From positions 1 through 8,518 of the forward strand of contig JAGFXS010000055.1 of the NCBI GenBank assembly GCA_017861415.1: 8,518 nucleotides of DNA, given 5' to 3'. The stretch comes from Bacillota bacterium (GTDB lineage Bacteria > Bacillota > Clostridia > Oscillospirales > Oscillospiraceae). The notes beneath the pieces were generated by a model that saw only the letters and a program-made list of their open reading frames with translations, was not told the DNA's origin and did not search any database. Shown here piece after piece: positions 1-7,101 of this stretch; positions within the stretch are counted from its first letter, which is position 1, and the number at the start of each line of letters is the position of its first letter. Made by a program: the position numbers and the translations under genes.

Positions 1-46
1 AACGCACAAGCGGCTAGGAATATAAGCACAGCTTGTCTGGACAATC

Positions 47-526
47 TTATGAATGAAGGGCCCCGTTTATGCGCGCCTCAGCCTCTTCATAGCTAATGCT
101 CTGGACCAGAACCAGTTCCGATAACAGGATTTGCTTGGCAGAGTGTAGCATTTTTCTCTCGCCAGTGGAAAGGCCCCTATCCACTTCCCGCAGCATGAGA
201 CTTTTTACCACACTGGCCACCGAACGCAGGTTTCCGCTTTTCAGCTTCGTCATATTTTCCCGGTAGCGCTGATTCCAATTTTGGATCGCCTCCACCCTGA
301 GTTCCGATAGCTCCGCCAGCAACCGTTCCGCCTCCTGTGGGGCAACAACGGCGCGAACCCCGATTCCCTCGCTACTCTCTGTGGGAATTAGGACCATCAT
401 GCCGCCGATGGGAAGCTTTAGCAGATAGTACTCTCGGGTAATTCCATTAATCTGCTTTTCCACAATGCCATCAACCACACCTGCGCCGTGCATGGGATGA
501 ACAATTTTATCTCCTACCTGAAACAC
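47..526 (-). CDS. carD: CarD/CdnL-family RNA polymerase-binding transcriptional regulator
   Basis: The product is about 159 aa. CarD/CdnL proteins bind the RNA polymerase beta subunit through an N-terminal Tudor-like domain and stabilise open promoter complexes through a C-terminal helical DNA-binding domain. Here the N-terminal domain is about residues 1-60 (FQVGDKIVHPMHGAG at the start, YYLLKLPIGG near 33-42). The helical domain runs from about 65 to the end and holds the family signature NWNQRYRENMTKLKSG. Its Trp84 matches the tryptophan that wedges at the upstream edge of the -10 element in characterised homologues. I chose a GTG start at 526-524: a perfect AGGAGG lies 7 nt upstream, and homologues begin at this point. 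An in-frame ATG at 565 would add 13 residues (including DSGGG) that simply read through the ribosome-binding site. The gene has its own promoter at 590-618. Family assignment is confident; the regulatory targets are unknown. Confidence 0.93.
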   Translation of the reverse strand: MFQVGDKIVHPMHGAGVVDGIVEKQINGITREYYLLKLPIGGMMVLIPTESSEGIGVRAVVAPQEAERLLAELSELRVEAIQNWNQRYRENMTKLKSGNLRSVASVVKSLMLREVDRGLSTGERKMLHSAKQILLSELVLVQSISYEEAEARINGALHS

Positions 527-533
527 CTTCCCA

Positions 534-539
534 CCTCCT
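534..539 (-). promoter_or_regulatory. Shine-Dalgarno site that fixes a GTG start for carD
   Basis: The minus strand reads AGGAGG, then 7 nt, then GTG. It lies inside the longer open frame that starts at ATG 565, so it argues for the shorter protein starting at 526. Confidence 0.8.
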
Positions 540-589
540 GAATCCTTTATTAGAATTGATATCATTTTAACCTATTATTTGTTTCTAAT

Positions 590-618
590 ATTATATACTT
601 TTTTCCGCAATTTTGCAA
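590..618 (-). promoter_or_regulatory. sigma-A-type promoter of carD
   Basis: On the minus strand a -35 TTGCAA (618-613) is followed by a 17-bp spacer and a perfect -10 TATAAT (595-590). The predicted start near 583 gives a leader of about 57 nt before the GTG start. Read by eye against the sigma-A consensus. Confidence 0.75.
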
Positions 619-632
619 GGATAGCGCACCAC

Positions 633-666
633 TTTCTGATTTTTGGAGGTTTTTTCTGACTTTTGG
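633..666. repeat. Tandem direct repeat upstream of the carD promoter
   Basis: TTTCTGATTTTTGG (633-646) and TTTCTGACTTTTGG (653-666) match at 13 of 14 bases and sit 20 bp apart, about two helical turns. They lie 15-50 bp upstream of the carD -35 element, a position where an activator could bind. The region is T-rich, so some of the match could be compositional. Confidence 0.4.
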
Positions 667-678
667 CCATGTAAAAGC

Positions 679-715
679 AAAAAATGAACGGTACTGAATT
701 CAGTACCGTTCATTT
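679..715 (-). terminator. Intrinsic terminator: 34-bp perfect palindrome plus T-tract
   Basis: Positions 682-715 form a perfect 34-bp palindrome centred on GAATTC, with no unpaired centre. On the minus strand it is followed by six T residues (684-679). It begins 10 bp after the TAA of the zinc-ribbon gene, so it should end the sigH-zinc ribbon transcript and insulate the carD promoter. Confidence 0.82.
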
Positions 716-725
716 CAAGTTCCTA

Positions 726-1001
726 TTAGGCCTCTCTCATACGTGCGAAGCACTCGCTACAGTAAACGGGACGATCGGACTTGGGCTCGAAGGGAACCTT
801 TGCCTCGCCGCCGCAGGATGCGCATACTGCGGTGAAATACTCACGGGGCCCACGAGCTGCATTCTTGCGGGAGTCGCGGCAGTTCTTGCAGCGCTGAGGC
901 TCGTTCTGGAAACCTCTTTCTGCGTAAAACTCCTGCTCGCCGGCAGAAAACACAAATTCCTGGCCGCATTCCTTACATGCTAGTGTCTTATCCTCGTACA
1001 T
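726..1001 (-). CDS. Small double zinc-ribbon protein
   Basis: This is a 91-aa protein with two zinc-ribbon units. The first has CKEC (residues 9-12) paired with CKNC (38-41). The second has CASC (60-63) paired with CSEC (81-84), a CxxC-x17-CxxC arrangement. It matches the uncharacterised zinc-ribbon-domain proteins common in Firmicutes. Zinc binding is well supported by eight regularly placed cysteines, but the function is unknown and nucleic-acid or protein binding is only a guess. The start is ATG at 1001, with AGAGGG 7 nt upstream. A longer in-frame extension to 1142 overlaps sigH and looks non-coding. The gene begins 73 bp after the sigH stop with no clear terminator between them, so it is probably co-transcribed with sigH. 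It ends in the strong terminator at 679-715. Confidence 0.85.
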   Translation of the reverse strand: MYEDKTLACKECGQEFVFSAGEQEFYAERGFQNEPQRCKNCRDSRKNAARGPREYFTAVCASCGGEAKVPFEPKSDRPVYCSECFARMREA

Positions 1002-1008
1002 GCTTTTA

Positions 1009-1014
1009 CCCTCT
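1009..1014 (-). promoter_or_regulatory. Ribosome-binding site selecting the zinc-ribbon start at 1001
   Basis: AGAGGG on the minus strand lies 7 nt before ATG 1001. No comparable site precedes the upstream in-frame codons. Confidence 0.6.
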
Positions 1015-1074
1015 CTTCGACTTGATAACCCAGGAACGAAATCTCTCTCCCGCTGGGTCTGATAAAATATGCGA

Positions 1075-1710
1075 TCAGCTTTCGCTGTATTCGCTGGACT
1101 GAATCTGCCGCGCCACTTTGCGCCTGATGCGCTGCACGGCATTATCCACCGATTTGGTGGTGCGCTTTACCTCTTTGGCAATCTCGGTATAGGACAATCC
1201 ATTCAGGTAAAACCCGAGGATATGGTTTTCAAGCTCGGTCAGCTGGCCGACTATCATCTTCCGAAGCCACTGGAGCTTTTCTTTTCCTATCATAACATCT
1301 TCTGGATTTTCCTGCCGACTGAGCATCGCACCAACGAACGCTTGATTCTGGTCACCGTCGAAGAGGGACAACTCAAGAGAAACATAGGTATTCAGAGGCG
1401 TGTGCTTACCGCCAGCCGCCATGCGGACTGCGGATATCATGCGGCGGCGGATACATAGTTCGGCAAACGTACGAAATGCAACTTTCCGTTCGGGATCAAA
1501 TTCGCGAATAGCAATGAGAAGGCCCAACATTCCCTCTTGGATCAAGTCTTCACTGTCGCCTCCAGCCAGAAAGTAGGGCCGGGCGCATACTCGAACAAGA
1601 CGCGAATACCGAAGCACCAACGTCTCCTCTGCAGTACGATCTCCCGTGGCTACAAGGGCGCAAAGATCTGCATCGCTCTTACTAATCCAATTTGACTGCT
1701 CTTCATTCAT
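1075..1710 (-). CDS. sigH: RNA polymerase sporulation sigma factor SigH (sigma-30 type)
   Basis: The product is a 211-aa sigma-70-family factor, close in length and sequence pattern to Bacillus subtilis Spo0H. Region 2 spans about residues 28-98. It includes EDLIQEGMLGLL (54-65, core-binding region 2.2) and FRTFAELCIRRRMISAVR (79-96, regions 2.3-2.4 for -10 recognition). KHTPLNTYVSL (102-112) is a diagnostic SigH segment. Region 4 spans about 146-205, with the helix-turn-helix YTEIAKEVKRTTKSVDNAVQ. In spore formers this sigma factor directs entry into sporulation and other stationary-phase genes; that role is inferred here from family membership. ATG 1710 is the first good start, although the Shine-Dalgarno is weak (only AGG-type matches). 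A near-consensus sigma-A promoter lies at 1739-1767. The zinc-ribbon gene follows 73 bp downstream. Confidence 0.93.
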   Translation of the reverse strand: MNEEQSNWISKSDADLCALVATGDRTAEETLVLRYSRLVRVCARPYFLAGGDSEDLIQEGMLGLLIAIREFDPERKVAFRTFAELCIRRRMISAVRMAAGGKHTPLNTYVSLELSLFDGDQNQAFVGAMLSRQENPEDVMIGKEKLQWLRKMIVGQLTELENHILGFYLNGLSYTEIAKEVKRTTKSVDNAVQRIRRKVARQIQSSEYSES

Positions 1711-1738
1711 ACCTGTCTACCTATACTTTTCATTCAAT

Positions 1739-1767
1739 ATTATAAAGAATTCCGCCTTTGAAGTCAA
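1739..1767 (-). promoter_or_regulatory. sigma-A-type promoter of sigH
   Basis: On the minus strand TTGACT (1767-1762), a 17-bp spacer and a perfect TATAAT (1744-1739) give a strong sigma-A promoter. The predicted start near 1732 leaves a leader of only about 22 nt, which would carry the weak ribosome-binding site. Vegetative sigma-A control of sigH is also the arrangement in Bacillus. Confidence 0.8.
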
Positions 1768-1896
1768 GGAATTTATACAAATTGTGGCACATCAGCCATA
1801 TGCCCCAAAAATCAAGCCATTTTTTGTTTGGTTTGACATAATCATGCAGCATCTACTCTCTATTCTCAGGCAAATTGATCGAATCTCAGAATGTAA

Positions 1897-2952
1897 TCAG
1901 TCTAATTTCAACTGTTCTTGACCGAAATAGGCAAGTCCTAGATGCTCATAAGCCCGTTGGGTCACGCAACGCCCCCGGGGGGTACGTTGCAAGAATCCCG
2001 TCTGTAACAAATAGGGTTCACATACATCCTCTAATGTTACCGATTCTTCTCCAACAGTAGCCGCTAGGGTCTCCAGGCCCACGGGACCTCCGCCGTAATA
2101 CTTAATAATACTCTCCAGCACACGGCGATCCACAGCATCCAGCCCCAGTTGATCCACCTCCAGGGCAGTTAGGGCTTGATCTGCTACATGCTTAGTAATG
2201 ACTCCTCCGGCCTTTACCTGGGCGAAATCCCGAACCCGCCGAAGCAGACGGTTGGCAATGCGAGGGGTTCCCCGGGATCGTTTGGCAATTTCCCAGGCCC
2301 CCTCCTCCTCCACTGGCACCTGCAAAATCCCGGCGCTGCGGGTGATGATCCGGCATAGCTCCTGCGGACTGTACAGCTCCAGACGCAGCATTACCCCAAA
2401 GCGATCTCGCAGTGGTGCGGAAAGCTGCCCAGCCCGGGTAGTGGCACCAATCAGGGTAAAGCGTGGCAGATCCAGCCGGATGGAGTTGGCTGTAGGTCCT
2501 TTCCCTATAATAATGTCGATGGCATAATCCTCCATGGCCGGGTATAGAATCTCCTCCACCGCCCGGTTGAGCCGATGGATCTCATCCACAAAGAGGATAT
2601 CATTTTCATTTAGGTTGGTAAGCAACGCCGCCAGATCCCCCGCCTTTTCAATCGCTGGGCCGGAGGTGATGCGTATCTTGACCCCCATCTCATGGGCGAT
2701 GATCCCCGACAAGGTGGTCTTGCCTAGACCCGGGGGACCATGAAGAAGCACATGATCCAAGGGTTCTTTTCGCATTCGTGCGGCGTCCACAAAGACGGAA
2801 AGGTTTTCCTTTGCCTTTTCCTGTCCAATGTACTCCGAAAGGAGACGCGGCCGTAGGGAGAGCTCCCCCTCATCTTCACCCAATAGAGAGGTGGTCATCA
2901 GAGGTACCTGAGGTTCTAAGTCGAATCCTGCGTCGGAAAAATCAATGCTCAC
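1897..2952 (-). CDS. ruvB: Holliday junction branch-migration ATPase RuvB
   Basis: The product is a 351-aa AAA+ motor that, as a hexamer with RuvA, drives branch migration of Holliday junctions. Visible motifs are Walker A GPPGLGKT (72-79), Walker B LFVDEIH (120-126), sensor-1 IGATTRAG (168-175) and the sensor-2 segment [15 protein letters not shown] (226-239 area). The C-terminal winged helix contains [12 protein letters not shown] (286-297) and RTPRGR (323-328). The length is slightly longer than usual because of an N-terminal acidic extension. The start codon is GTG at 2952. An AGGAGG that overlaps the ruvA stop lies 8 nt upstream, so the two genes are translationally close. It is the last gene of ruvCAB. 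I see no convincing terminator between its stop and the sigH promoter. Confidence 0.97.
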   Translation of the reverse strand: MSIDFSDAGFDLEPQVPLMTTSLLGEDEGELSLRPRLLSEYIGQEKAKENLSVFVDAARMRKEPLDHVLLHGPPGLGKTTLSGIIAHEMGVKIRITSGPAIEKAGDLAALLTNLNENDILFVDEIHRLNRAVEEILYPAMEDYAIDIIIGKGPTANSIRLDLPRFTLIGATTRAGQLSAPLRDRFGVMLRLELYSPQELCRIITRSAGILQVPVEEEGAWEIAKRSRGTPRIANRLLRRVRDFAQVKAGGVITKHVADQALTALEVDQLGLDAVDRRVLESIIKYYGGGPVGLETLAATVGEESVTLEDVCEPYLLQTGFLQRTPRGRCVTQRAYEHLGLAYFGQEQLKLD

Positions 2953-2965
2953 AGGCTGTGCCTCC

Positions 2966-3565
2966 TTACTTCACCATTCTGCGTAACGCTTGGCGGATAA
3001 TCTCCTCCAAGGGTAGCTGATCCACGTCCAACCCCTTCAGCGCCACAGTAATTTCAGCATTGCCGTAGCCCAAAACAGCCAAAGCGGCTGCCGCTTCACT
3101 ACCTTTATTCTCTGGCAGAACTGTAACACCCGTGCCGCCGTAAGCTTCCCCACCTCCCAGTTGCCCCTTGGCAAGCTGGTCCTTTAGCTCTAGAATAATC
3201 CGCTGGGCAATCTTTTTCCCAATTCCTTGGGCAACTGTAAGGGCCCGCTCATCCCCTTTAATGATAGAAAGAGCCAAGCCTTCCGGGGTGGCGGATGAGA
3301 GGATGGAAAGAGCTGCCTTAGGCCCCACCCCAGACACGCCGATGAGCATTTGGAAACAGCTTCGCTCCTCCTCGGTCACAAAGCCGTACAGCTCCATGAC
3401 ATCCTCTCGTATATGAAGGTAGGTGTAGAGCTTACCGGCCTCTCCCTTCCGCAAAGCGGCGAGACTGTGGTTGGTGGTACGACAGGCATAACCCACACCG
3501 CCGCAGTCAATCACTGCCAGATAGGGGCCTGTGCGACCCACCGTCCCGCTGACATAATCATACAT
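2966..3565 (-). CDS. ruvA: Holliday junction-binding protein RuvA
   Basis: The product is 199 aa, the usual RuvA length. RuvA tetramers hold the four-way junction in an open square form and load RuvB. The N-terminal OB-fold domain spans about 1-62 and ends in the family motif [10 protein letters not shown] (53-62). Two helix-hairpin-helix units follow: [13 protein letters not shown] (74-86) and [16 protein letters not shown] (114-129). After a Gly-rich flexible linker (about 130-152), the small C-terminal domain that contacts RuvB carries [13 protein letters not shown] (160-172). ATG 3565 was chosen because AAAGGAAG lies 7 nt upstream and RuvA proteins begin with this Met-Tyr/Ile type of start. 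The in-frame extension to 3619 only reads back into ruvC. The gene is separated from ruvC and ruvB by 13 nt on each side. Confidence 0.97.
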   Translation of the reverse strand: MYDYVSGTVGRTGPYLAVIDCGGVGYACRTTNHSLAALRKGEAGKLYTYLHIREDVMELYGFVTEEERSCFQMLIGVSGVGPKAALSILSSATPEGLALSIIKGDERALTVAQGIGKKIAQRIILELKDQLAKGQLGGGEAYGGTGVTVLPENKGSEAAAALAVLGYGNAEITVALKGLDVDQLPLEEIIRQALRRMVK

Positions 3566-3578
3566 AGGATCACTTCCT

Positions 3579-4070
3579 TTAAGAGCGTTTCGGCAATCTG
3601 GAGGTAGCGGAGCGGGCATGGCACAGTGCGATGGCTACAGCATCTGCGGCGTCATCTGGCTTTAGTACCGCAGGAAGACCCAAAAGCCGTTTGGTCATCT
3701 CCATAACCTGTTGTTTCTCTGCCTTGCCGTAGCCCACCACGGCCTGTTTCACCTGAGAGGGGGTATATTCCACCACAGAAACGCCTAGCCGCTCTGCTGT
3801 GGCCAATATCACACCCCGGGCTTGCGCCACCCCAATAGCCGTGGTCACGTTGGTGTTGAAAAACAGCTCCTCCACCGCCATAACCTCCGGTTCAAAGCGG
3901 CGAATAAGCTCCTCCAAATCCTCACTGATCTGCAGCAAGCGGCGGGGCATGGGAACGCCTGCCTCGGTGCTGATCACACCGCAGGTGAGAAGCCGATTCT
4001 CCCCCCGTTCCACAGACAGAAATCCAAACCCTACGATGGCAAAACCGGGGTCTATTCCCAGGATCCTCAT
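3579..4070 (-). CDS. ruvC: Crossover junction endodeoxyribonuclease RuvC
   Basis: The product is a 163-aa resolvase that cuts Holliday junctions symmetrically as a dimer. The four acidic catalytic positions can be placed: Asp7 in GIDPG, Glu67 in AVEELFF, and Asp140 and Asp143 in DDAADAVAIALCH. GVAQARGVIL (80-89) is also a family hallmark. The start at ATG 4070 is fixed by TGGAGG 5 nt upstream. An in-frame extension to 4145 would add 25 residues that lie before the conserved RILGIDPG and have no ribosome-binding site. It is the first gene of ruvCAB, with promoter 4155-4183. That Firmicute order (C-A-B together) is intact. No clear LexA box was found, so SOS control cannot be claimed. Confidence 0.96.
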   Translation of the reverse strand: MRILGIDPGFAIVGFGFLSVERGENRLLTCGVISTEAGVPMPRRLLQISEDLEELIRRFEPEVMAVEELFFNTNVTTAIGVAQARGVILATAERLGVSVVEYTPSQVKQAVVGYGKAEKQQVMEMTKRLLGLPAVLKPDDAADAVAIALCHARSATSRLPKRS

Positions 4071-4075
4071 AACCG

Positions 4076-4081
4076 CCTCCA
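4076..4081 (-). promoter_or_regulatory. Ribosome-binding site selecting the ruvC start
   Basis: TGGAGG on the minus strand is 5 nt from ATG 4070. It sits inside the longer open frame from 4145 and so favours the 163-aa RuvC. Confidence 0.7.
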
Positions 4082-4154
4082 CTGATGAACTTGGATATGA
4101 CGCACCTGACCAAACCGACACCGCGCCCACCTTACGTCCAAACATAGTACATCC

Positions 4155-4183
4155 ATTCTATCACGGGAAACCCCATGTGACAA
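4155..4183 (-). promoter_or_regulatory. sigma-A-type promoter of ruvCAB
   Basis: On the minus strand TTGTCA (4183-4178), a 17-bp spacer and TAGAAT (4160-4155) each differ from consensus at one base. The predicted start near 4148 gives a leader of about 78 nt before ruvC. It lies downstream of the pckA terminator, so ruvCAB appears to be an independent unit. Confidence 0.75.
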
Positions 4184-4247
4184 GCCGCTTTCCGATGTTC
4201 TCAAGCAGAAATTCTAAGCCTTTACGATTTTTCGCCCGTATGTCCAT

Positions 4248-4282
4248 AAAAGATGCGCTCCCACGGTTGTGGGAGCGCATCT
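4248..4282 (-). terminator. Intrinsic terminator of pckA
   Basis: A perfect 14-bp stem (4251-4264 with 4269-4282) closes a 4-nt loop. On the minus strand it is followed by TTTT and an AT-rich stretch. It begins 13 bp after the pckA stop. The T-tract is short, but the GC-rich stem is very stable. Confidence 0.8.
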
Positions 4283-4295
4283 AGCTTAAACATTC

Positions 4296-6071
4296 TTATG
4301 TATGATCGGTGAGGCGCCGCTCCAGCTCCCTCAGCTCTTCCCGAAGGGCTCCGGGCACCTTGCCATTGAATTTTCCGTAGAACTCCTGAACATTGGCAAT
4401 CTCTTCCCGCCAGAGTTCCCGATCTATCCGCAGGAGTTCCTCCATGGTTTCCGTGGTAATGTCGGTCCCTGTAAGGTTAATGTCATCGACAAAGGGAAGG
4501 TAGCCAATCTCCGTCTCGCAGGCATCCACCTCGTCAAAGGCACGCTTTAAGATCCACTCCAGTACCCGGAGGTTATCACCAAAGCCAGGCCAAAGGAACT
4601 CGCCCTTCTCGTTCATGCGGAACCAGTTAACGTTAAAAATCTTAGGGGCTCTGGGTGTCTTTTCCCCCATATCCAACCAGTGCTGCCAGTAATCCGCCAT
4701 GTGGTAGCCGCAGAAGGGCAGCATCGCCATGGGATCACGGCGAACCACACCCACAGCTCCCGTGGCGGCGGCGGTGGTTTCCGAAGCCATAATGGAACCA
4801 ACAAATACACCGTGATGCCAATTGCGGGACTGGTATACCAGGGGCGCGGTTTTGGCACGGCGGCCGCCGAAAATAATGGCGGAAATCGGAACACCCTGAG
4901 GATCCTCAAAATGATCCGAGATGCAGGGACAGTTTTTCACCGGAGAGGTAAAGCGGGAGTTTGGATGGGCTGCCGGTTCGGTGGCCATTTCCGGATTCCA
5001 GGGATTCCCCTTCCAGTCTAATAAATTTTTCGGGGGATTCTTATCCATTTTCTCCCACCAGACAGTGTCGTCATCCAAATTCAGCGCCACATTGGTGAAA
5101 ATAGTATTCTTTTGGGTAGAGGCTAGGGCATTATAATTGGAAGATGAGTTGGTGCCTGGCGCTACCCCGAAGAAGCCCGTCTCCGGGTTTACGGCCCAGA
5201 GGCGTCCATCCTCCCGCAGGCGGATCCAGGCGATGTCGTCTCCCACGCACCAGGTTTTCCACCCATCCTTCTCATAGCCTTCTGGAGGGATCAACATGGC
5301 AAGATTCGTTTTGCCGCAGGCGGATGGGAATGCCGCGGTGACATAGCGCACCTCTCCAGCGGGGTTCTGCACACCCAGGATGAGCATGTGCTCCGCCATC
5401 CACCCCTCCTGCTGGCCCTGATAGGAGGCAATCCGCAGGGCAAAACACTTCTTTCCCTGGAGAACGTTGCCGCCGTATCCGGAATTGATGGACATGATCG
5501 CATTGTCCTCAGGGAACTGGACTATGTACCGCTCCTCGGGGTTCAGGTCAGCCTTGGCGTGGAGACCCTTCACAAAATCCTCGGAATCCCCCAGCGCGTC
5601 ATAGACCTCTTTTCCCACCCGGGTCATGATGGCCATGTTCAGAACTACATAAATAGAATCTGTCAGCTCCAGCCCGTACTTGGCAAAAGGCGAACCCACT
5701 GGGCCCATAGAATAAGGAATGATGTACATGGTCCGTCCTGCCATGGCGCCGTCAAAGAGCTTCCGCAGCTTTGTGTACATCTCCTGGGGAGGCATCCAGT
5801 TGTTTGTGGGGCCGGCATTTTCCTGTTTGTCGCAACAGATAAAGGTTCTGCCCTCCACGCGAGCCACATCGTGAGGATCACTCCGGTGTAGGTAACAGCC
5901 CGGCAGTTTCTCCTGATTCAGCTGATAGAGTTCCCCGGTTGTAAGGGCCTCCGCCCGCAGTGCCTCCAGCTGAGCTTCACTTCCGTCAATCCAGACGACC
6001 TGCGAAGGCTTGGTCAAGGCAATCTGCTCTTCAATCCACTGCAATACTGCCCTGTTGTTTGTTAGCGCCAT
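4296..6071 (-). CDS. pckA: Phosphoenolpyruvate carboxykinase, GTP-dependent type
   Basis: The product is 591 aa, in the range of GTP-type PEPCKs. It interconverts oxaloacetate and PEP (oxaloacetate + GTP = PEP + CO2 + GDP). Motifs align with the animal/bacterial GTP family rather than the ATP family: DVARVEGRT (substrate Arg71), GGNVLQGKKCFALR with metal/substrate Lys208, AEH with His228, the P-loop FPSACGKTN (248-256) with the reactive Cys252, WCVGDDIAW (274-282) with metal-binding Asp, IIFGGRRAKTAPLVYQ (399-414), and the guanine-site segment VNWFRMNEKGEFLWPGFGDN (481-500). ATG 6071 has GGGGGAG 8 nt upstream. The in-frame extension to 6215 runs through the promoter and is not expected to be translated. 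The gene has its own promoter (6168-6196) and terminator (4248-4282), so it is monocistronic. Direction in vivo cannot be told from sequence; a fermenter could use it for anaplerotic PEP carboxylation. Confidence 0.96.
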   Translation of the reverse strand: MALTNNRAVLQWIEEQIALTKPSQVVWIDGSEAQLEALRAEALTTGELYQLNQEKLPGCYLHRSDPHDVARVEGRTFICCDKQENAGPTNNWMPPQEMYTKLRKLFDGAMAGRTMYIIPYSMGPVGSPFAKYGLELTDSIYVVLNMAIMTRVGKEVYDALGDSEDFVKGLHAKADLNPEERYIVQFPEDNAIMSINSGYGGNVLQGKKCFALRIASYQGQQEGWMAEHMLILGVQNPAGEVRYVTAAFPSACGKTNLAMLIPPEGYEKDGWKTWCVGDDIAWIRLREDGRLWAVNPETGFFGVAPGTNSSSNYNALASTQKNTIFTNVALNLDDDTVWWEKMDKNPPKNLLDWKGNPWNPEMATEPAAHPNSRFTSPVKNCPCISDHFEDPQGVPISAIIFGGRRAKTAPLVYQSRNWHHGVFVGSIMASETTAAATGAVGVVRRDPMAMLPFCGYHMADYWQHWLDMGEKTPRAPKIFNVNWFRMNEKGEFLWPGFGDNLRVLEWILKRAFDEVDACETEIGYLPFVDDINLTGTDITTETMEELLRIDRELWREEIANVQEFYGKFNGKVPGALREELRELERRLTDHT

Positions 6072-6079
6072 ATCCACAT

Positions 6080-6086
6080 CTCCCCC
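6080..6086 (-). promoter_or_regulatory. Ribosome-binding site selecting the pckA start
   Basis: GGGGGAG on the minus strand lies 8 nt before ATG 6071. The upstream in-frame starts between 6072 and 6215 have no such site and would fall at or before the promoter. Confidence 0.65.
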
Positions 6087-6167
6087 TAAAAGAGTCGTGC
6101 AATTTTTCACTAAATCGCCACGCCAAGATCGCCTTGACTGTTTCCTTTTTTCAACACAATTGGATAT

Positions 6168-6196
6168 ATTATATGCTAAATCTTCCTTTAACACAA
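6168..6196 (-). promoter_or_regulatory. Probable sigma-A-type promoter of pckA
   Basis: A perfect -10 TATAAT (6173-6168) has only a weak -35 (TTGTGT, 6196-6191) at 17 bp. The start near 6161 would give a leader of about 90 nt. The weak -35 suggests that an activator or other control may be involved, but no operator could be recognised. Confidence 0.55.
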
Positions 6197-6211
6197 GCAA
6201 ACCAATCCACT

Positions 6212-7072
6212 TCAAAGGCCCTTTTGGAGTTTTTCAGCAAGTTGAGCAAATTCCGGGATGCCGAGACACTCTCCACGAATCGTTTTAGACAAACCGCAGC
6301 TTTCCAAAAGCTCGCCCAGCTGTTCTTTCGAGTATTTTGCTCCAAATGCCGCATGGAGCCCGTTAACCAAAGTCTTTCGGCGCTGGGCAAAAGCTGCCCG
6401 CACCACCCGAAAGAAAAAATCCTCATTGCCTACACCAGGGGGCGGTGCGCTGTGCAGCGTCAGCCGAACCACGGCGGAAGTCACCTTTGGGGGCGGATAG
6501 AAGCAGACCGGCTCCACATCAAAAAGATGCTCGCATCGGGCATGATACTGACAAAAGACGGAAAAAGCACCATAATCCGCCGTCCCCGGCGCCCCACAGA
6601 TGCGTAGGGCTACCTCTCGCTGAATCATCACGGTAATGGAGGAAAAACACGACGCTTCAATGAGAGCCGTGATGATAGGACTGGTAATATTATACGGCAG
6701 GTTGGCACAAACGACCCAGGTGAGTTCCGCTCCTCGACTCTCACAGAGCTGGCGCAGATCCAGCTTTAGCGCATCTCCTGGGACAATCTCCACATTTTTG
6801 AGATCTCCCACGGTCTCTTTCAGCACGGGAAGGAGGCTTCGATCCAGCTCAACAGCCACCACCTTCTCAAAACGGTCGGAAAGTGCCCGGGTCAGTGGGC
6901 CGATCCCCGGCCCAATCTCCAGCACCGCCATACCCGGCCTTCCGCCGGCAGCCTGGGCAGTCTGTTCCGGGACCCATCCTTCAATGAGGAAATTCTGCCC
7001 CATGCTTTTGGAAAACTGAAAGCCGTGCCGTCTAAGCAGCACCTTGATTTCCGCCAAATTACAGAGGTCCAT
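6212..7072 (-). CDS. rsmA: 16S rRNA (adenine-N6,N6)-dimethyltransferase RsmA (KsgA)
   Basis: The product is 286 aa. RsmA dimethylates the two adjacent adenines in the terminal helix of 16S rRNA (A1518/A1519 in E. coli numbering), a late checkpoint in 30S assembly. Visible motifs are GQNFL (25-29), the SAM-binding LEIGPGIGPLT (51-61), acidic VAVELD (73-77 area) that contacts the SAM ribose, PGDAL (98-102), the catalytic NLPY within ANLPYNITSPII (123-134), and the C-terminal AFAQRRKTLVNGL (227-239). I prefer ATG 7072, with AAAAGGA 10 nt upstream. An in-frame GTG at 7081 sits only 1 nt from that site and would add three residues. The promoter is 7102-7130. pckA lies 140 bp downstream with its own promoter. 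The divergent neighbour is the amidase gene at 7242. Confidence 0.96.
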   Translation of the reverse strand: MDLCNLAEIKVLLRRHGFQFSKSMGQNFLIEGWVPEQTAQAAGGRPGMAVLEIGPGIGPLTRALSDRFEKVVAVELDRSLLPVLKETVGDLKNVEIVPGDALKLDLRQLCESRGAELTWVVCANLPYNITSPIITALIEASCFSSITVMIQREVALRICGAPGTADYGAFSVFCQYHARCEHLFDVEPVCFYPPPKVTSAVVRLTLHSAPPPGVGNEDFFFRVVRAAFAQRRKTLVNGLHAAFGAKYSKEQLGELLESCGLSKTIRGECLGIPEFAQLAEKLQKGL

Positions 7073-7101
7073 CGGCCTCACATCCTTTTCATCTTATTAG
7101 T

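Noticed and set aside
684..983. 99-codon plus-strand frame rich in Cys and Leu
   Set aside because: It is the antisense shadow of the zinc-ribbon gene and starts inside the palindromic terminator.
1029..1058. Hairpin ACCCAG/CTGGGT between sigH and the zinc-ribbon gene
   Set aside because: The stem is only 6 bp with a loop of about 18 nt and no T-tract, so it is too weak to call a terminator.
1800..1845. Spo0A-box-like TGTCAAA upstream of sigH
   Set aside because: It has one mismatch to the short 0A core, and a 7-bp match in AT-rich DNA is expected by chance; it also lies well upstream of the promoter.
1862..1896. Possible terminator after ruvB (ATTCTCAG with CTCAGAAT)
   Set aside because: The stem has a mismatch, is AT-rich and lacks a T-tract on the minus strand.
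4071..4145. In-frame N-terminal extension of ruvC from ATG 4145
   Set aside because: No ribosome-binding site, it begins at the predicted transcription start, and RuvC proteins begin at the conserved RILGIDPG. TGGAGG 5 nt before ATG 4070 is decisive.
4071..4250. LexA/SOS box upstream of ruvCAB
   Set aside because: A GAAC half-site occurs in GAGAACATCGG, but no matching GTTC is at the required spacing.
6072..6215. In-frame 48-codon extension of pckA
   Set aside because: It runs through the TATAAT promoter and the GGGGGAG ribosome-binding site, and has no resemblance to PEPCK N-termini.
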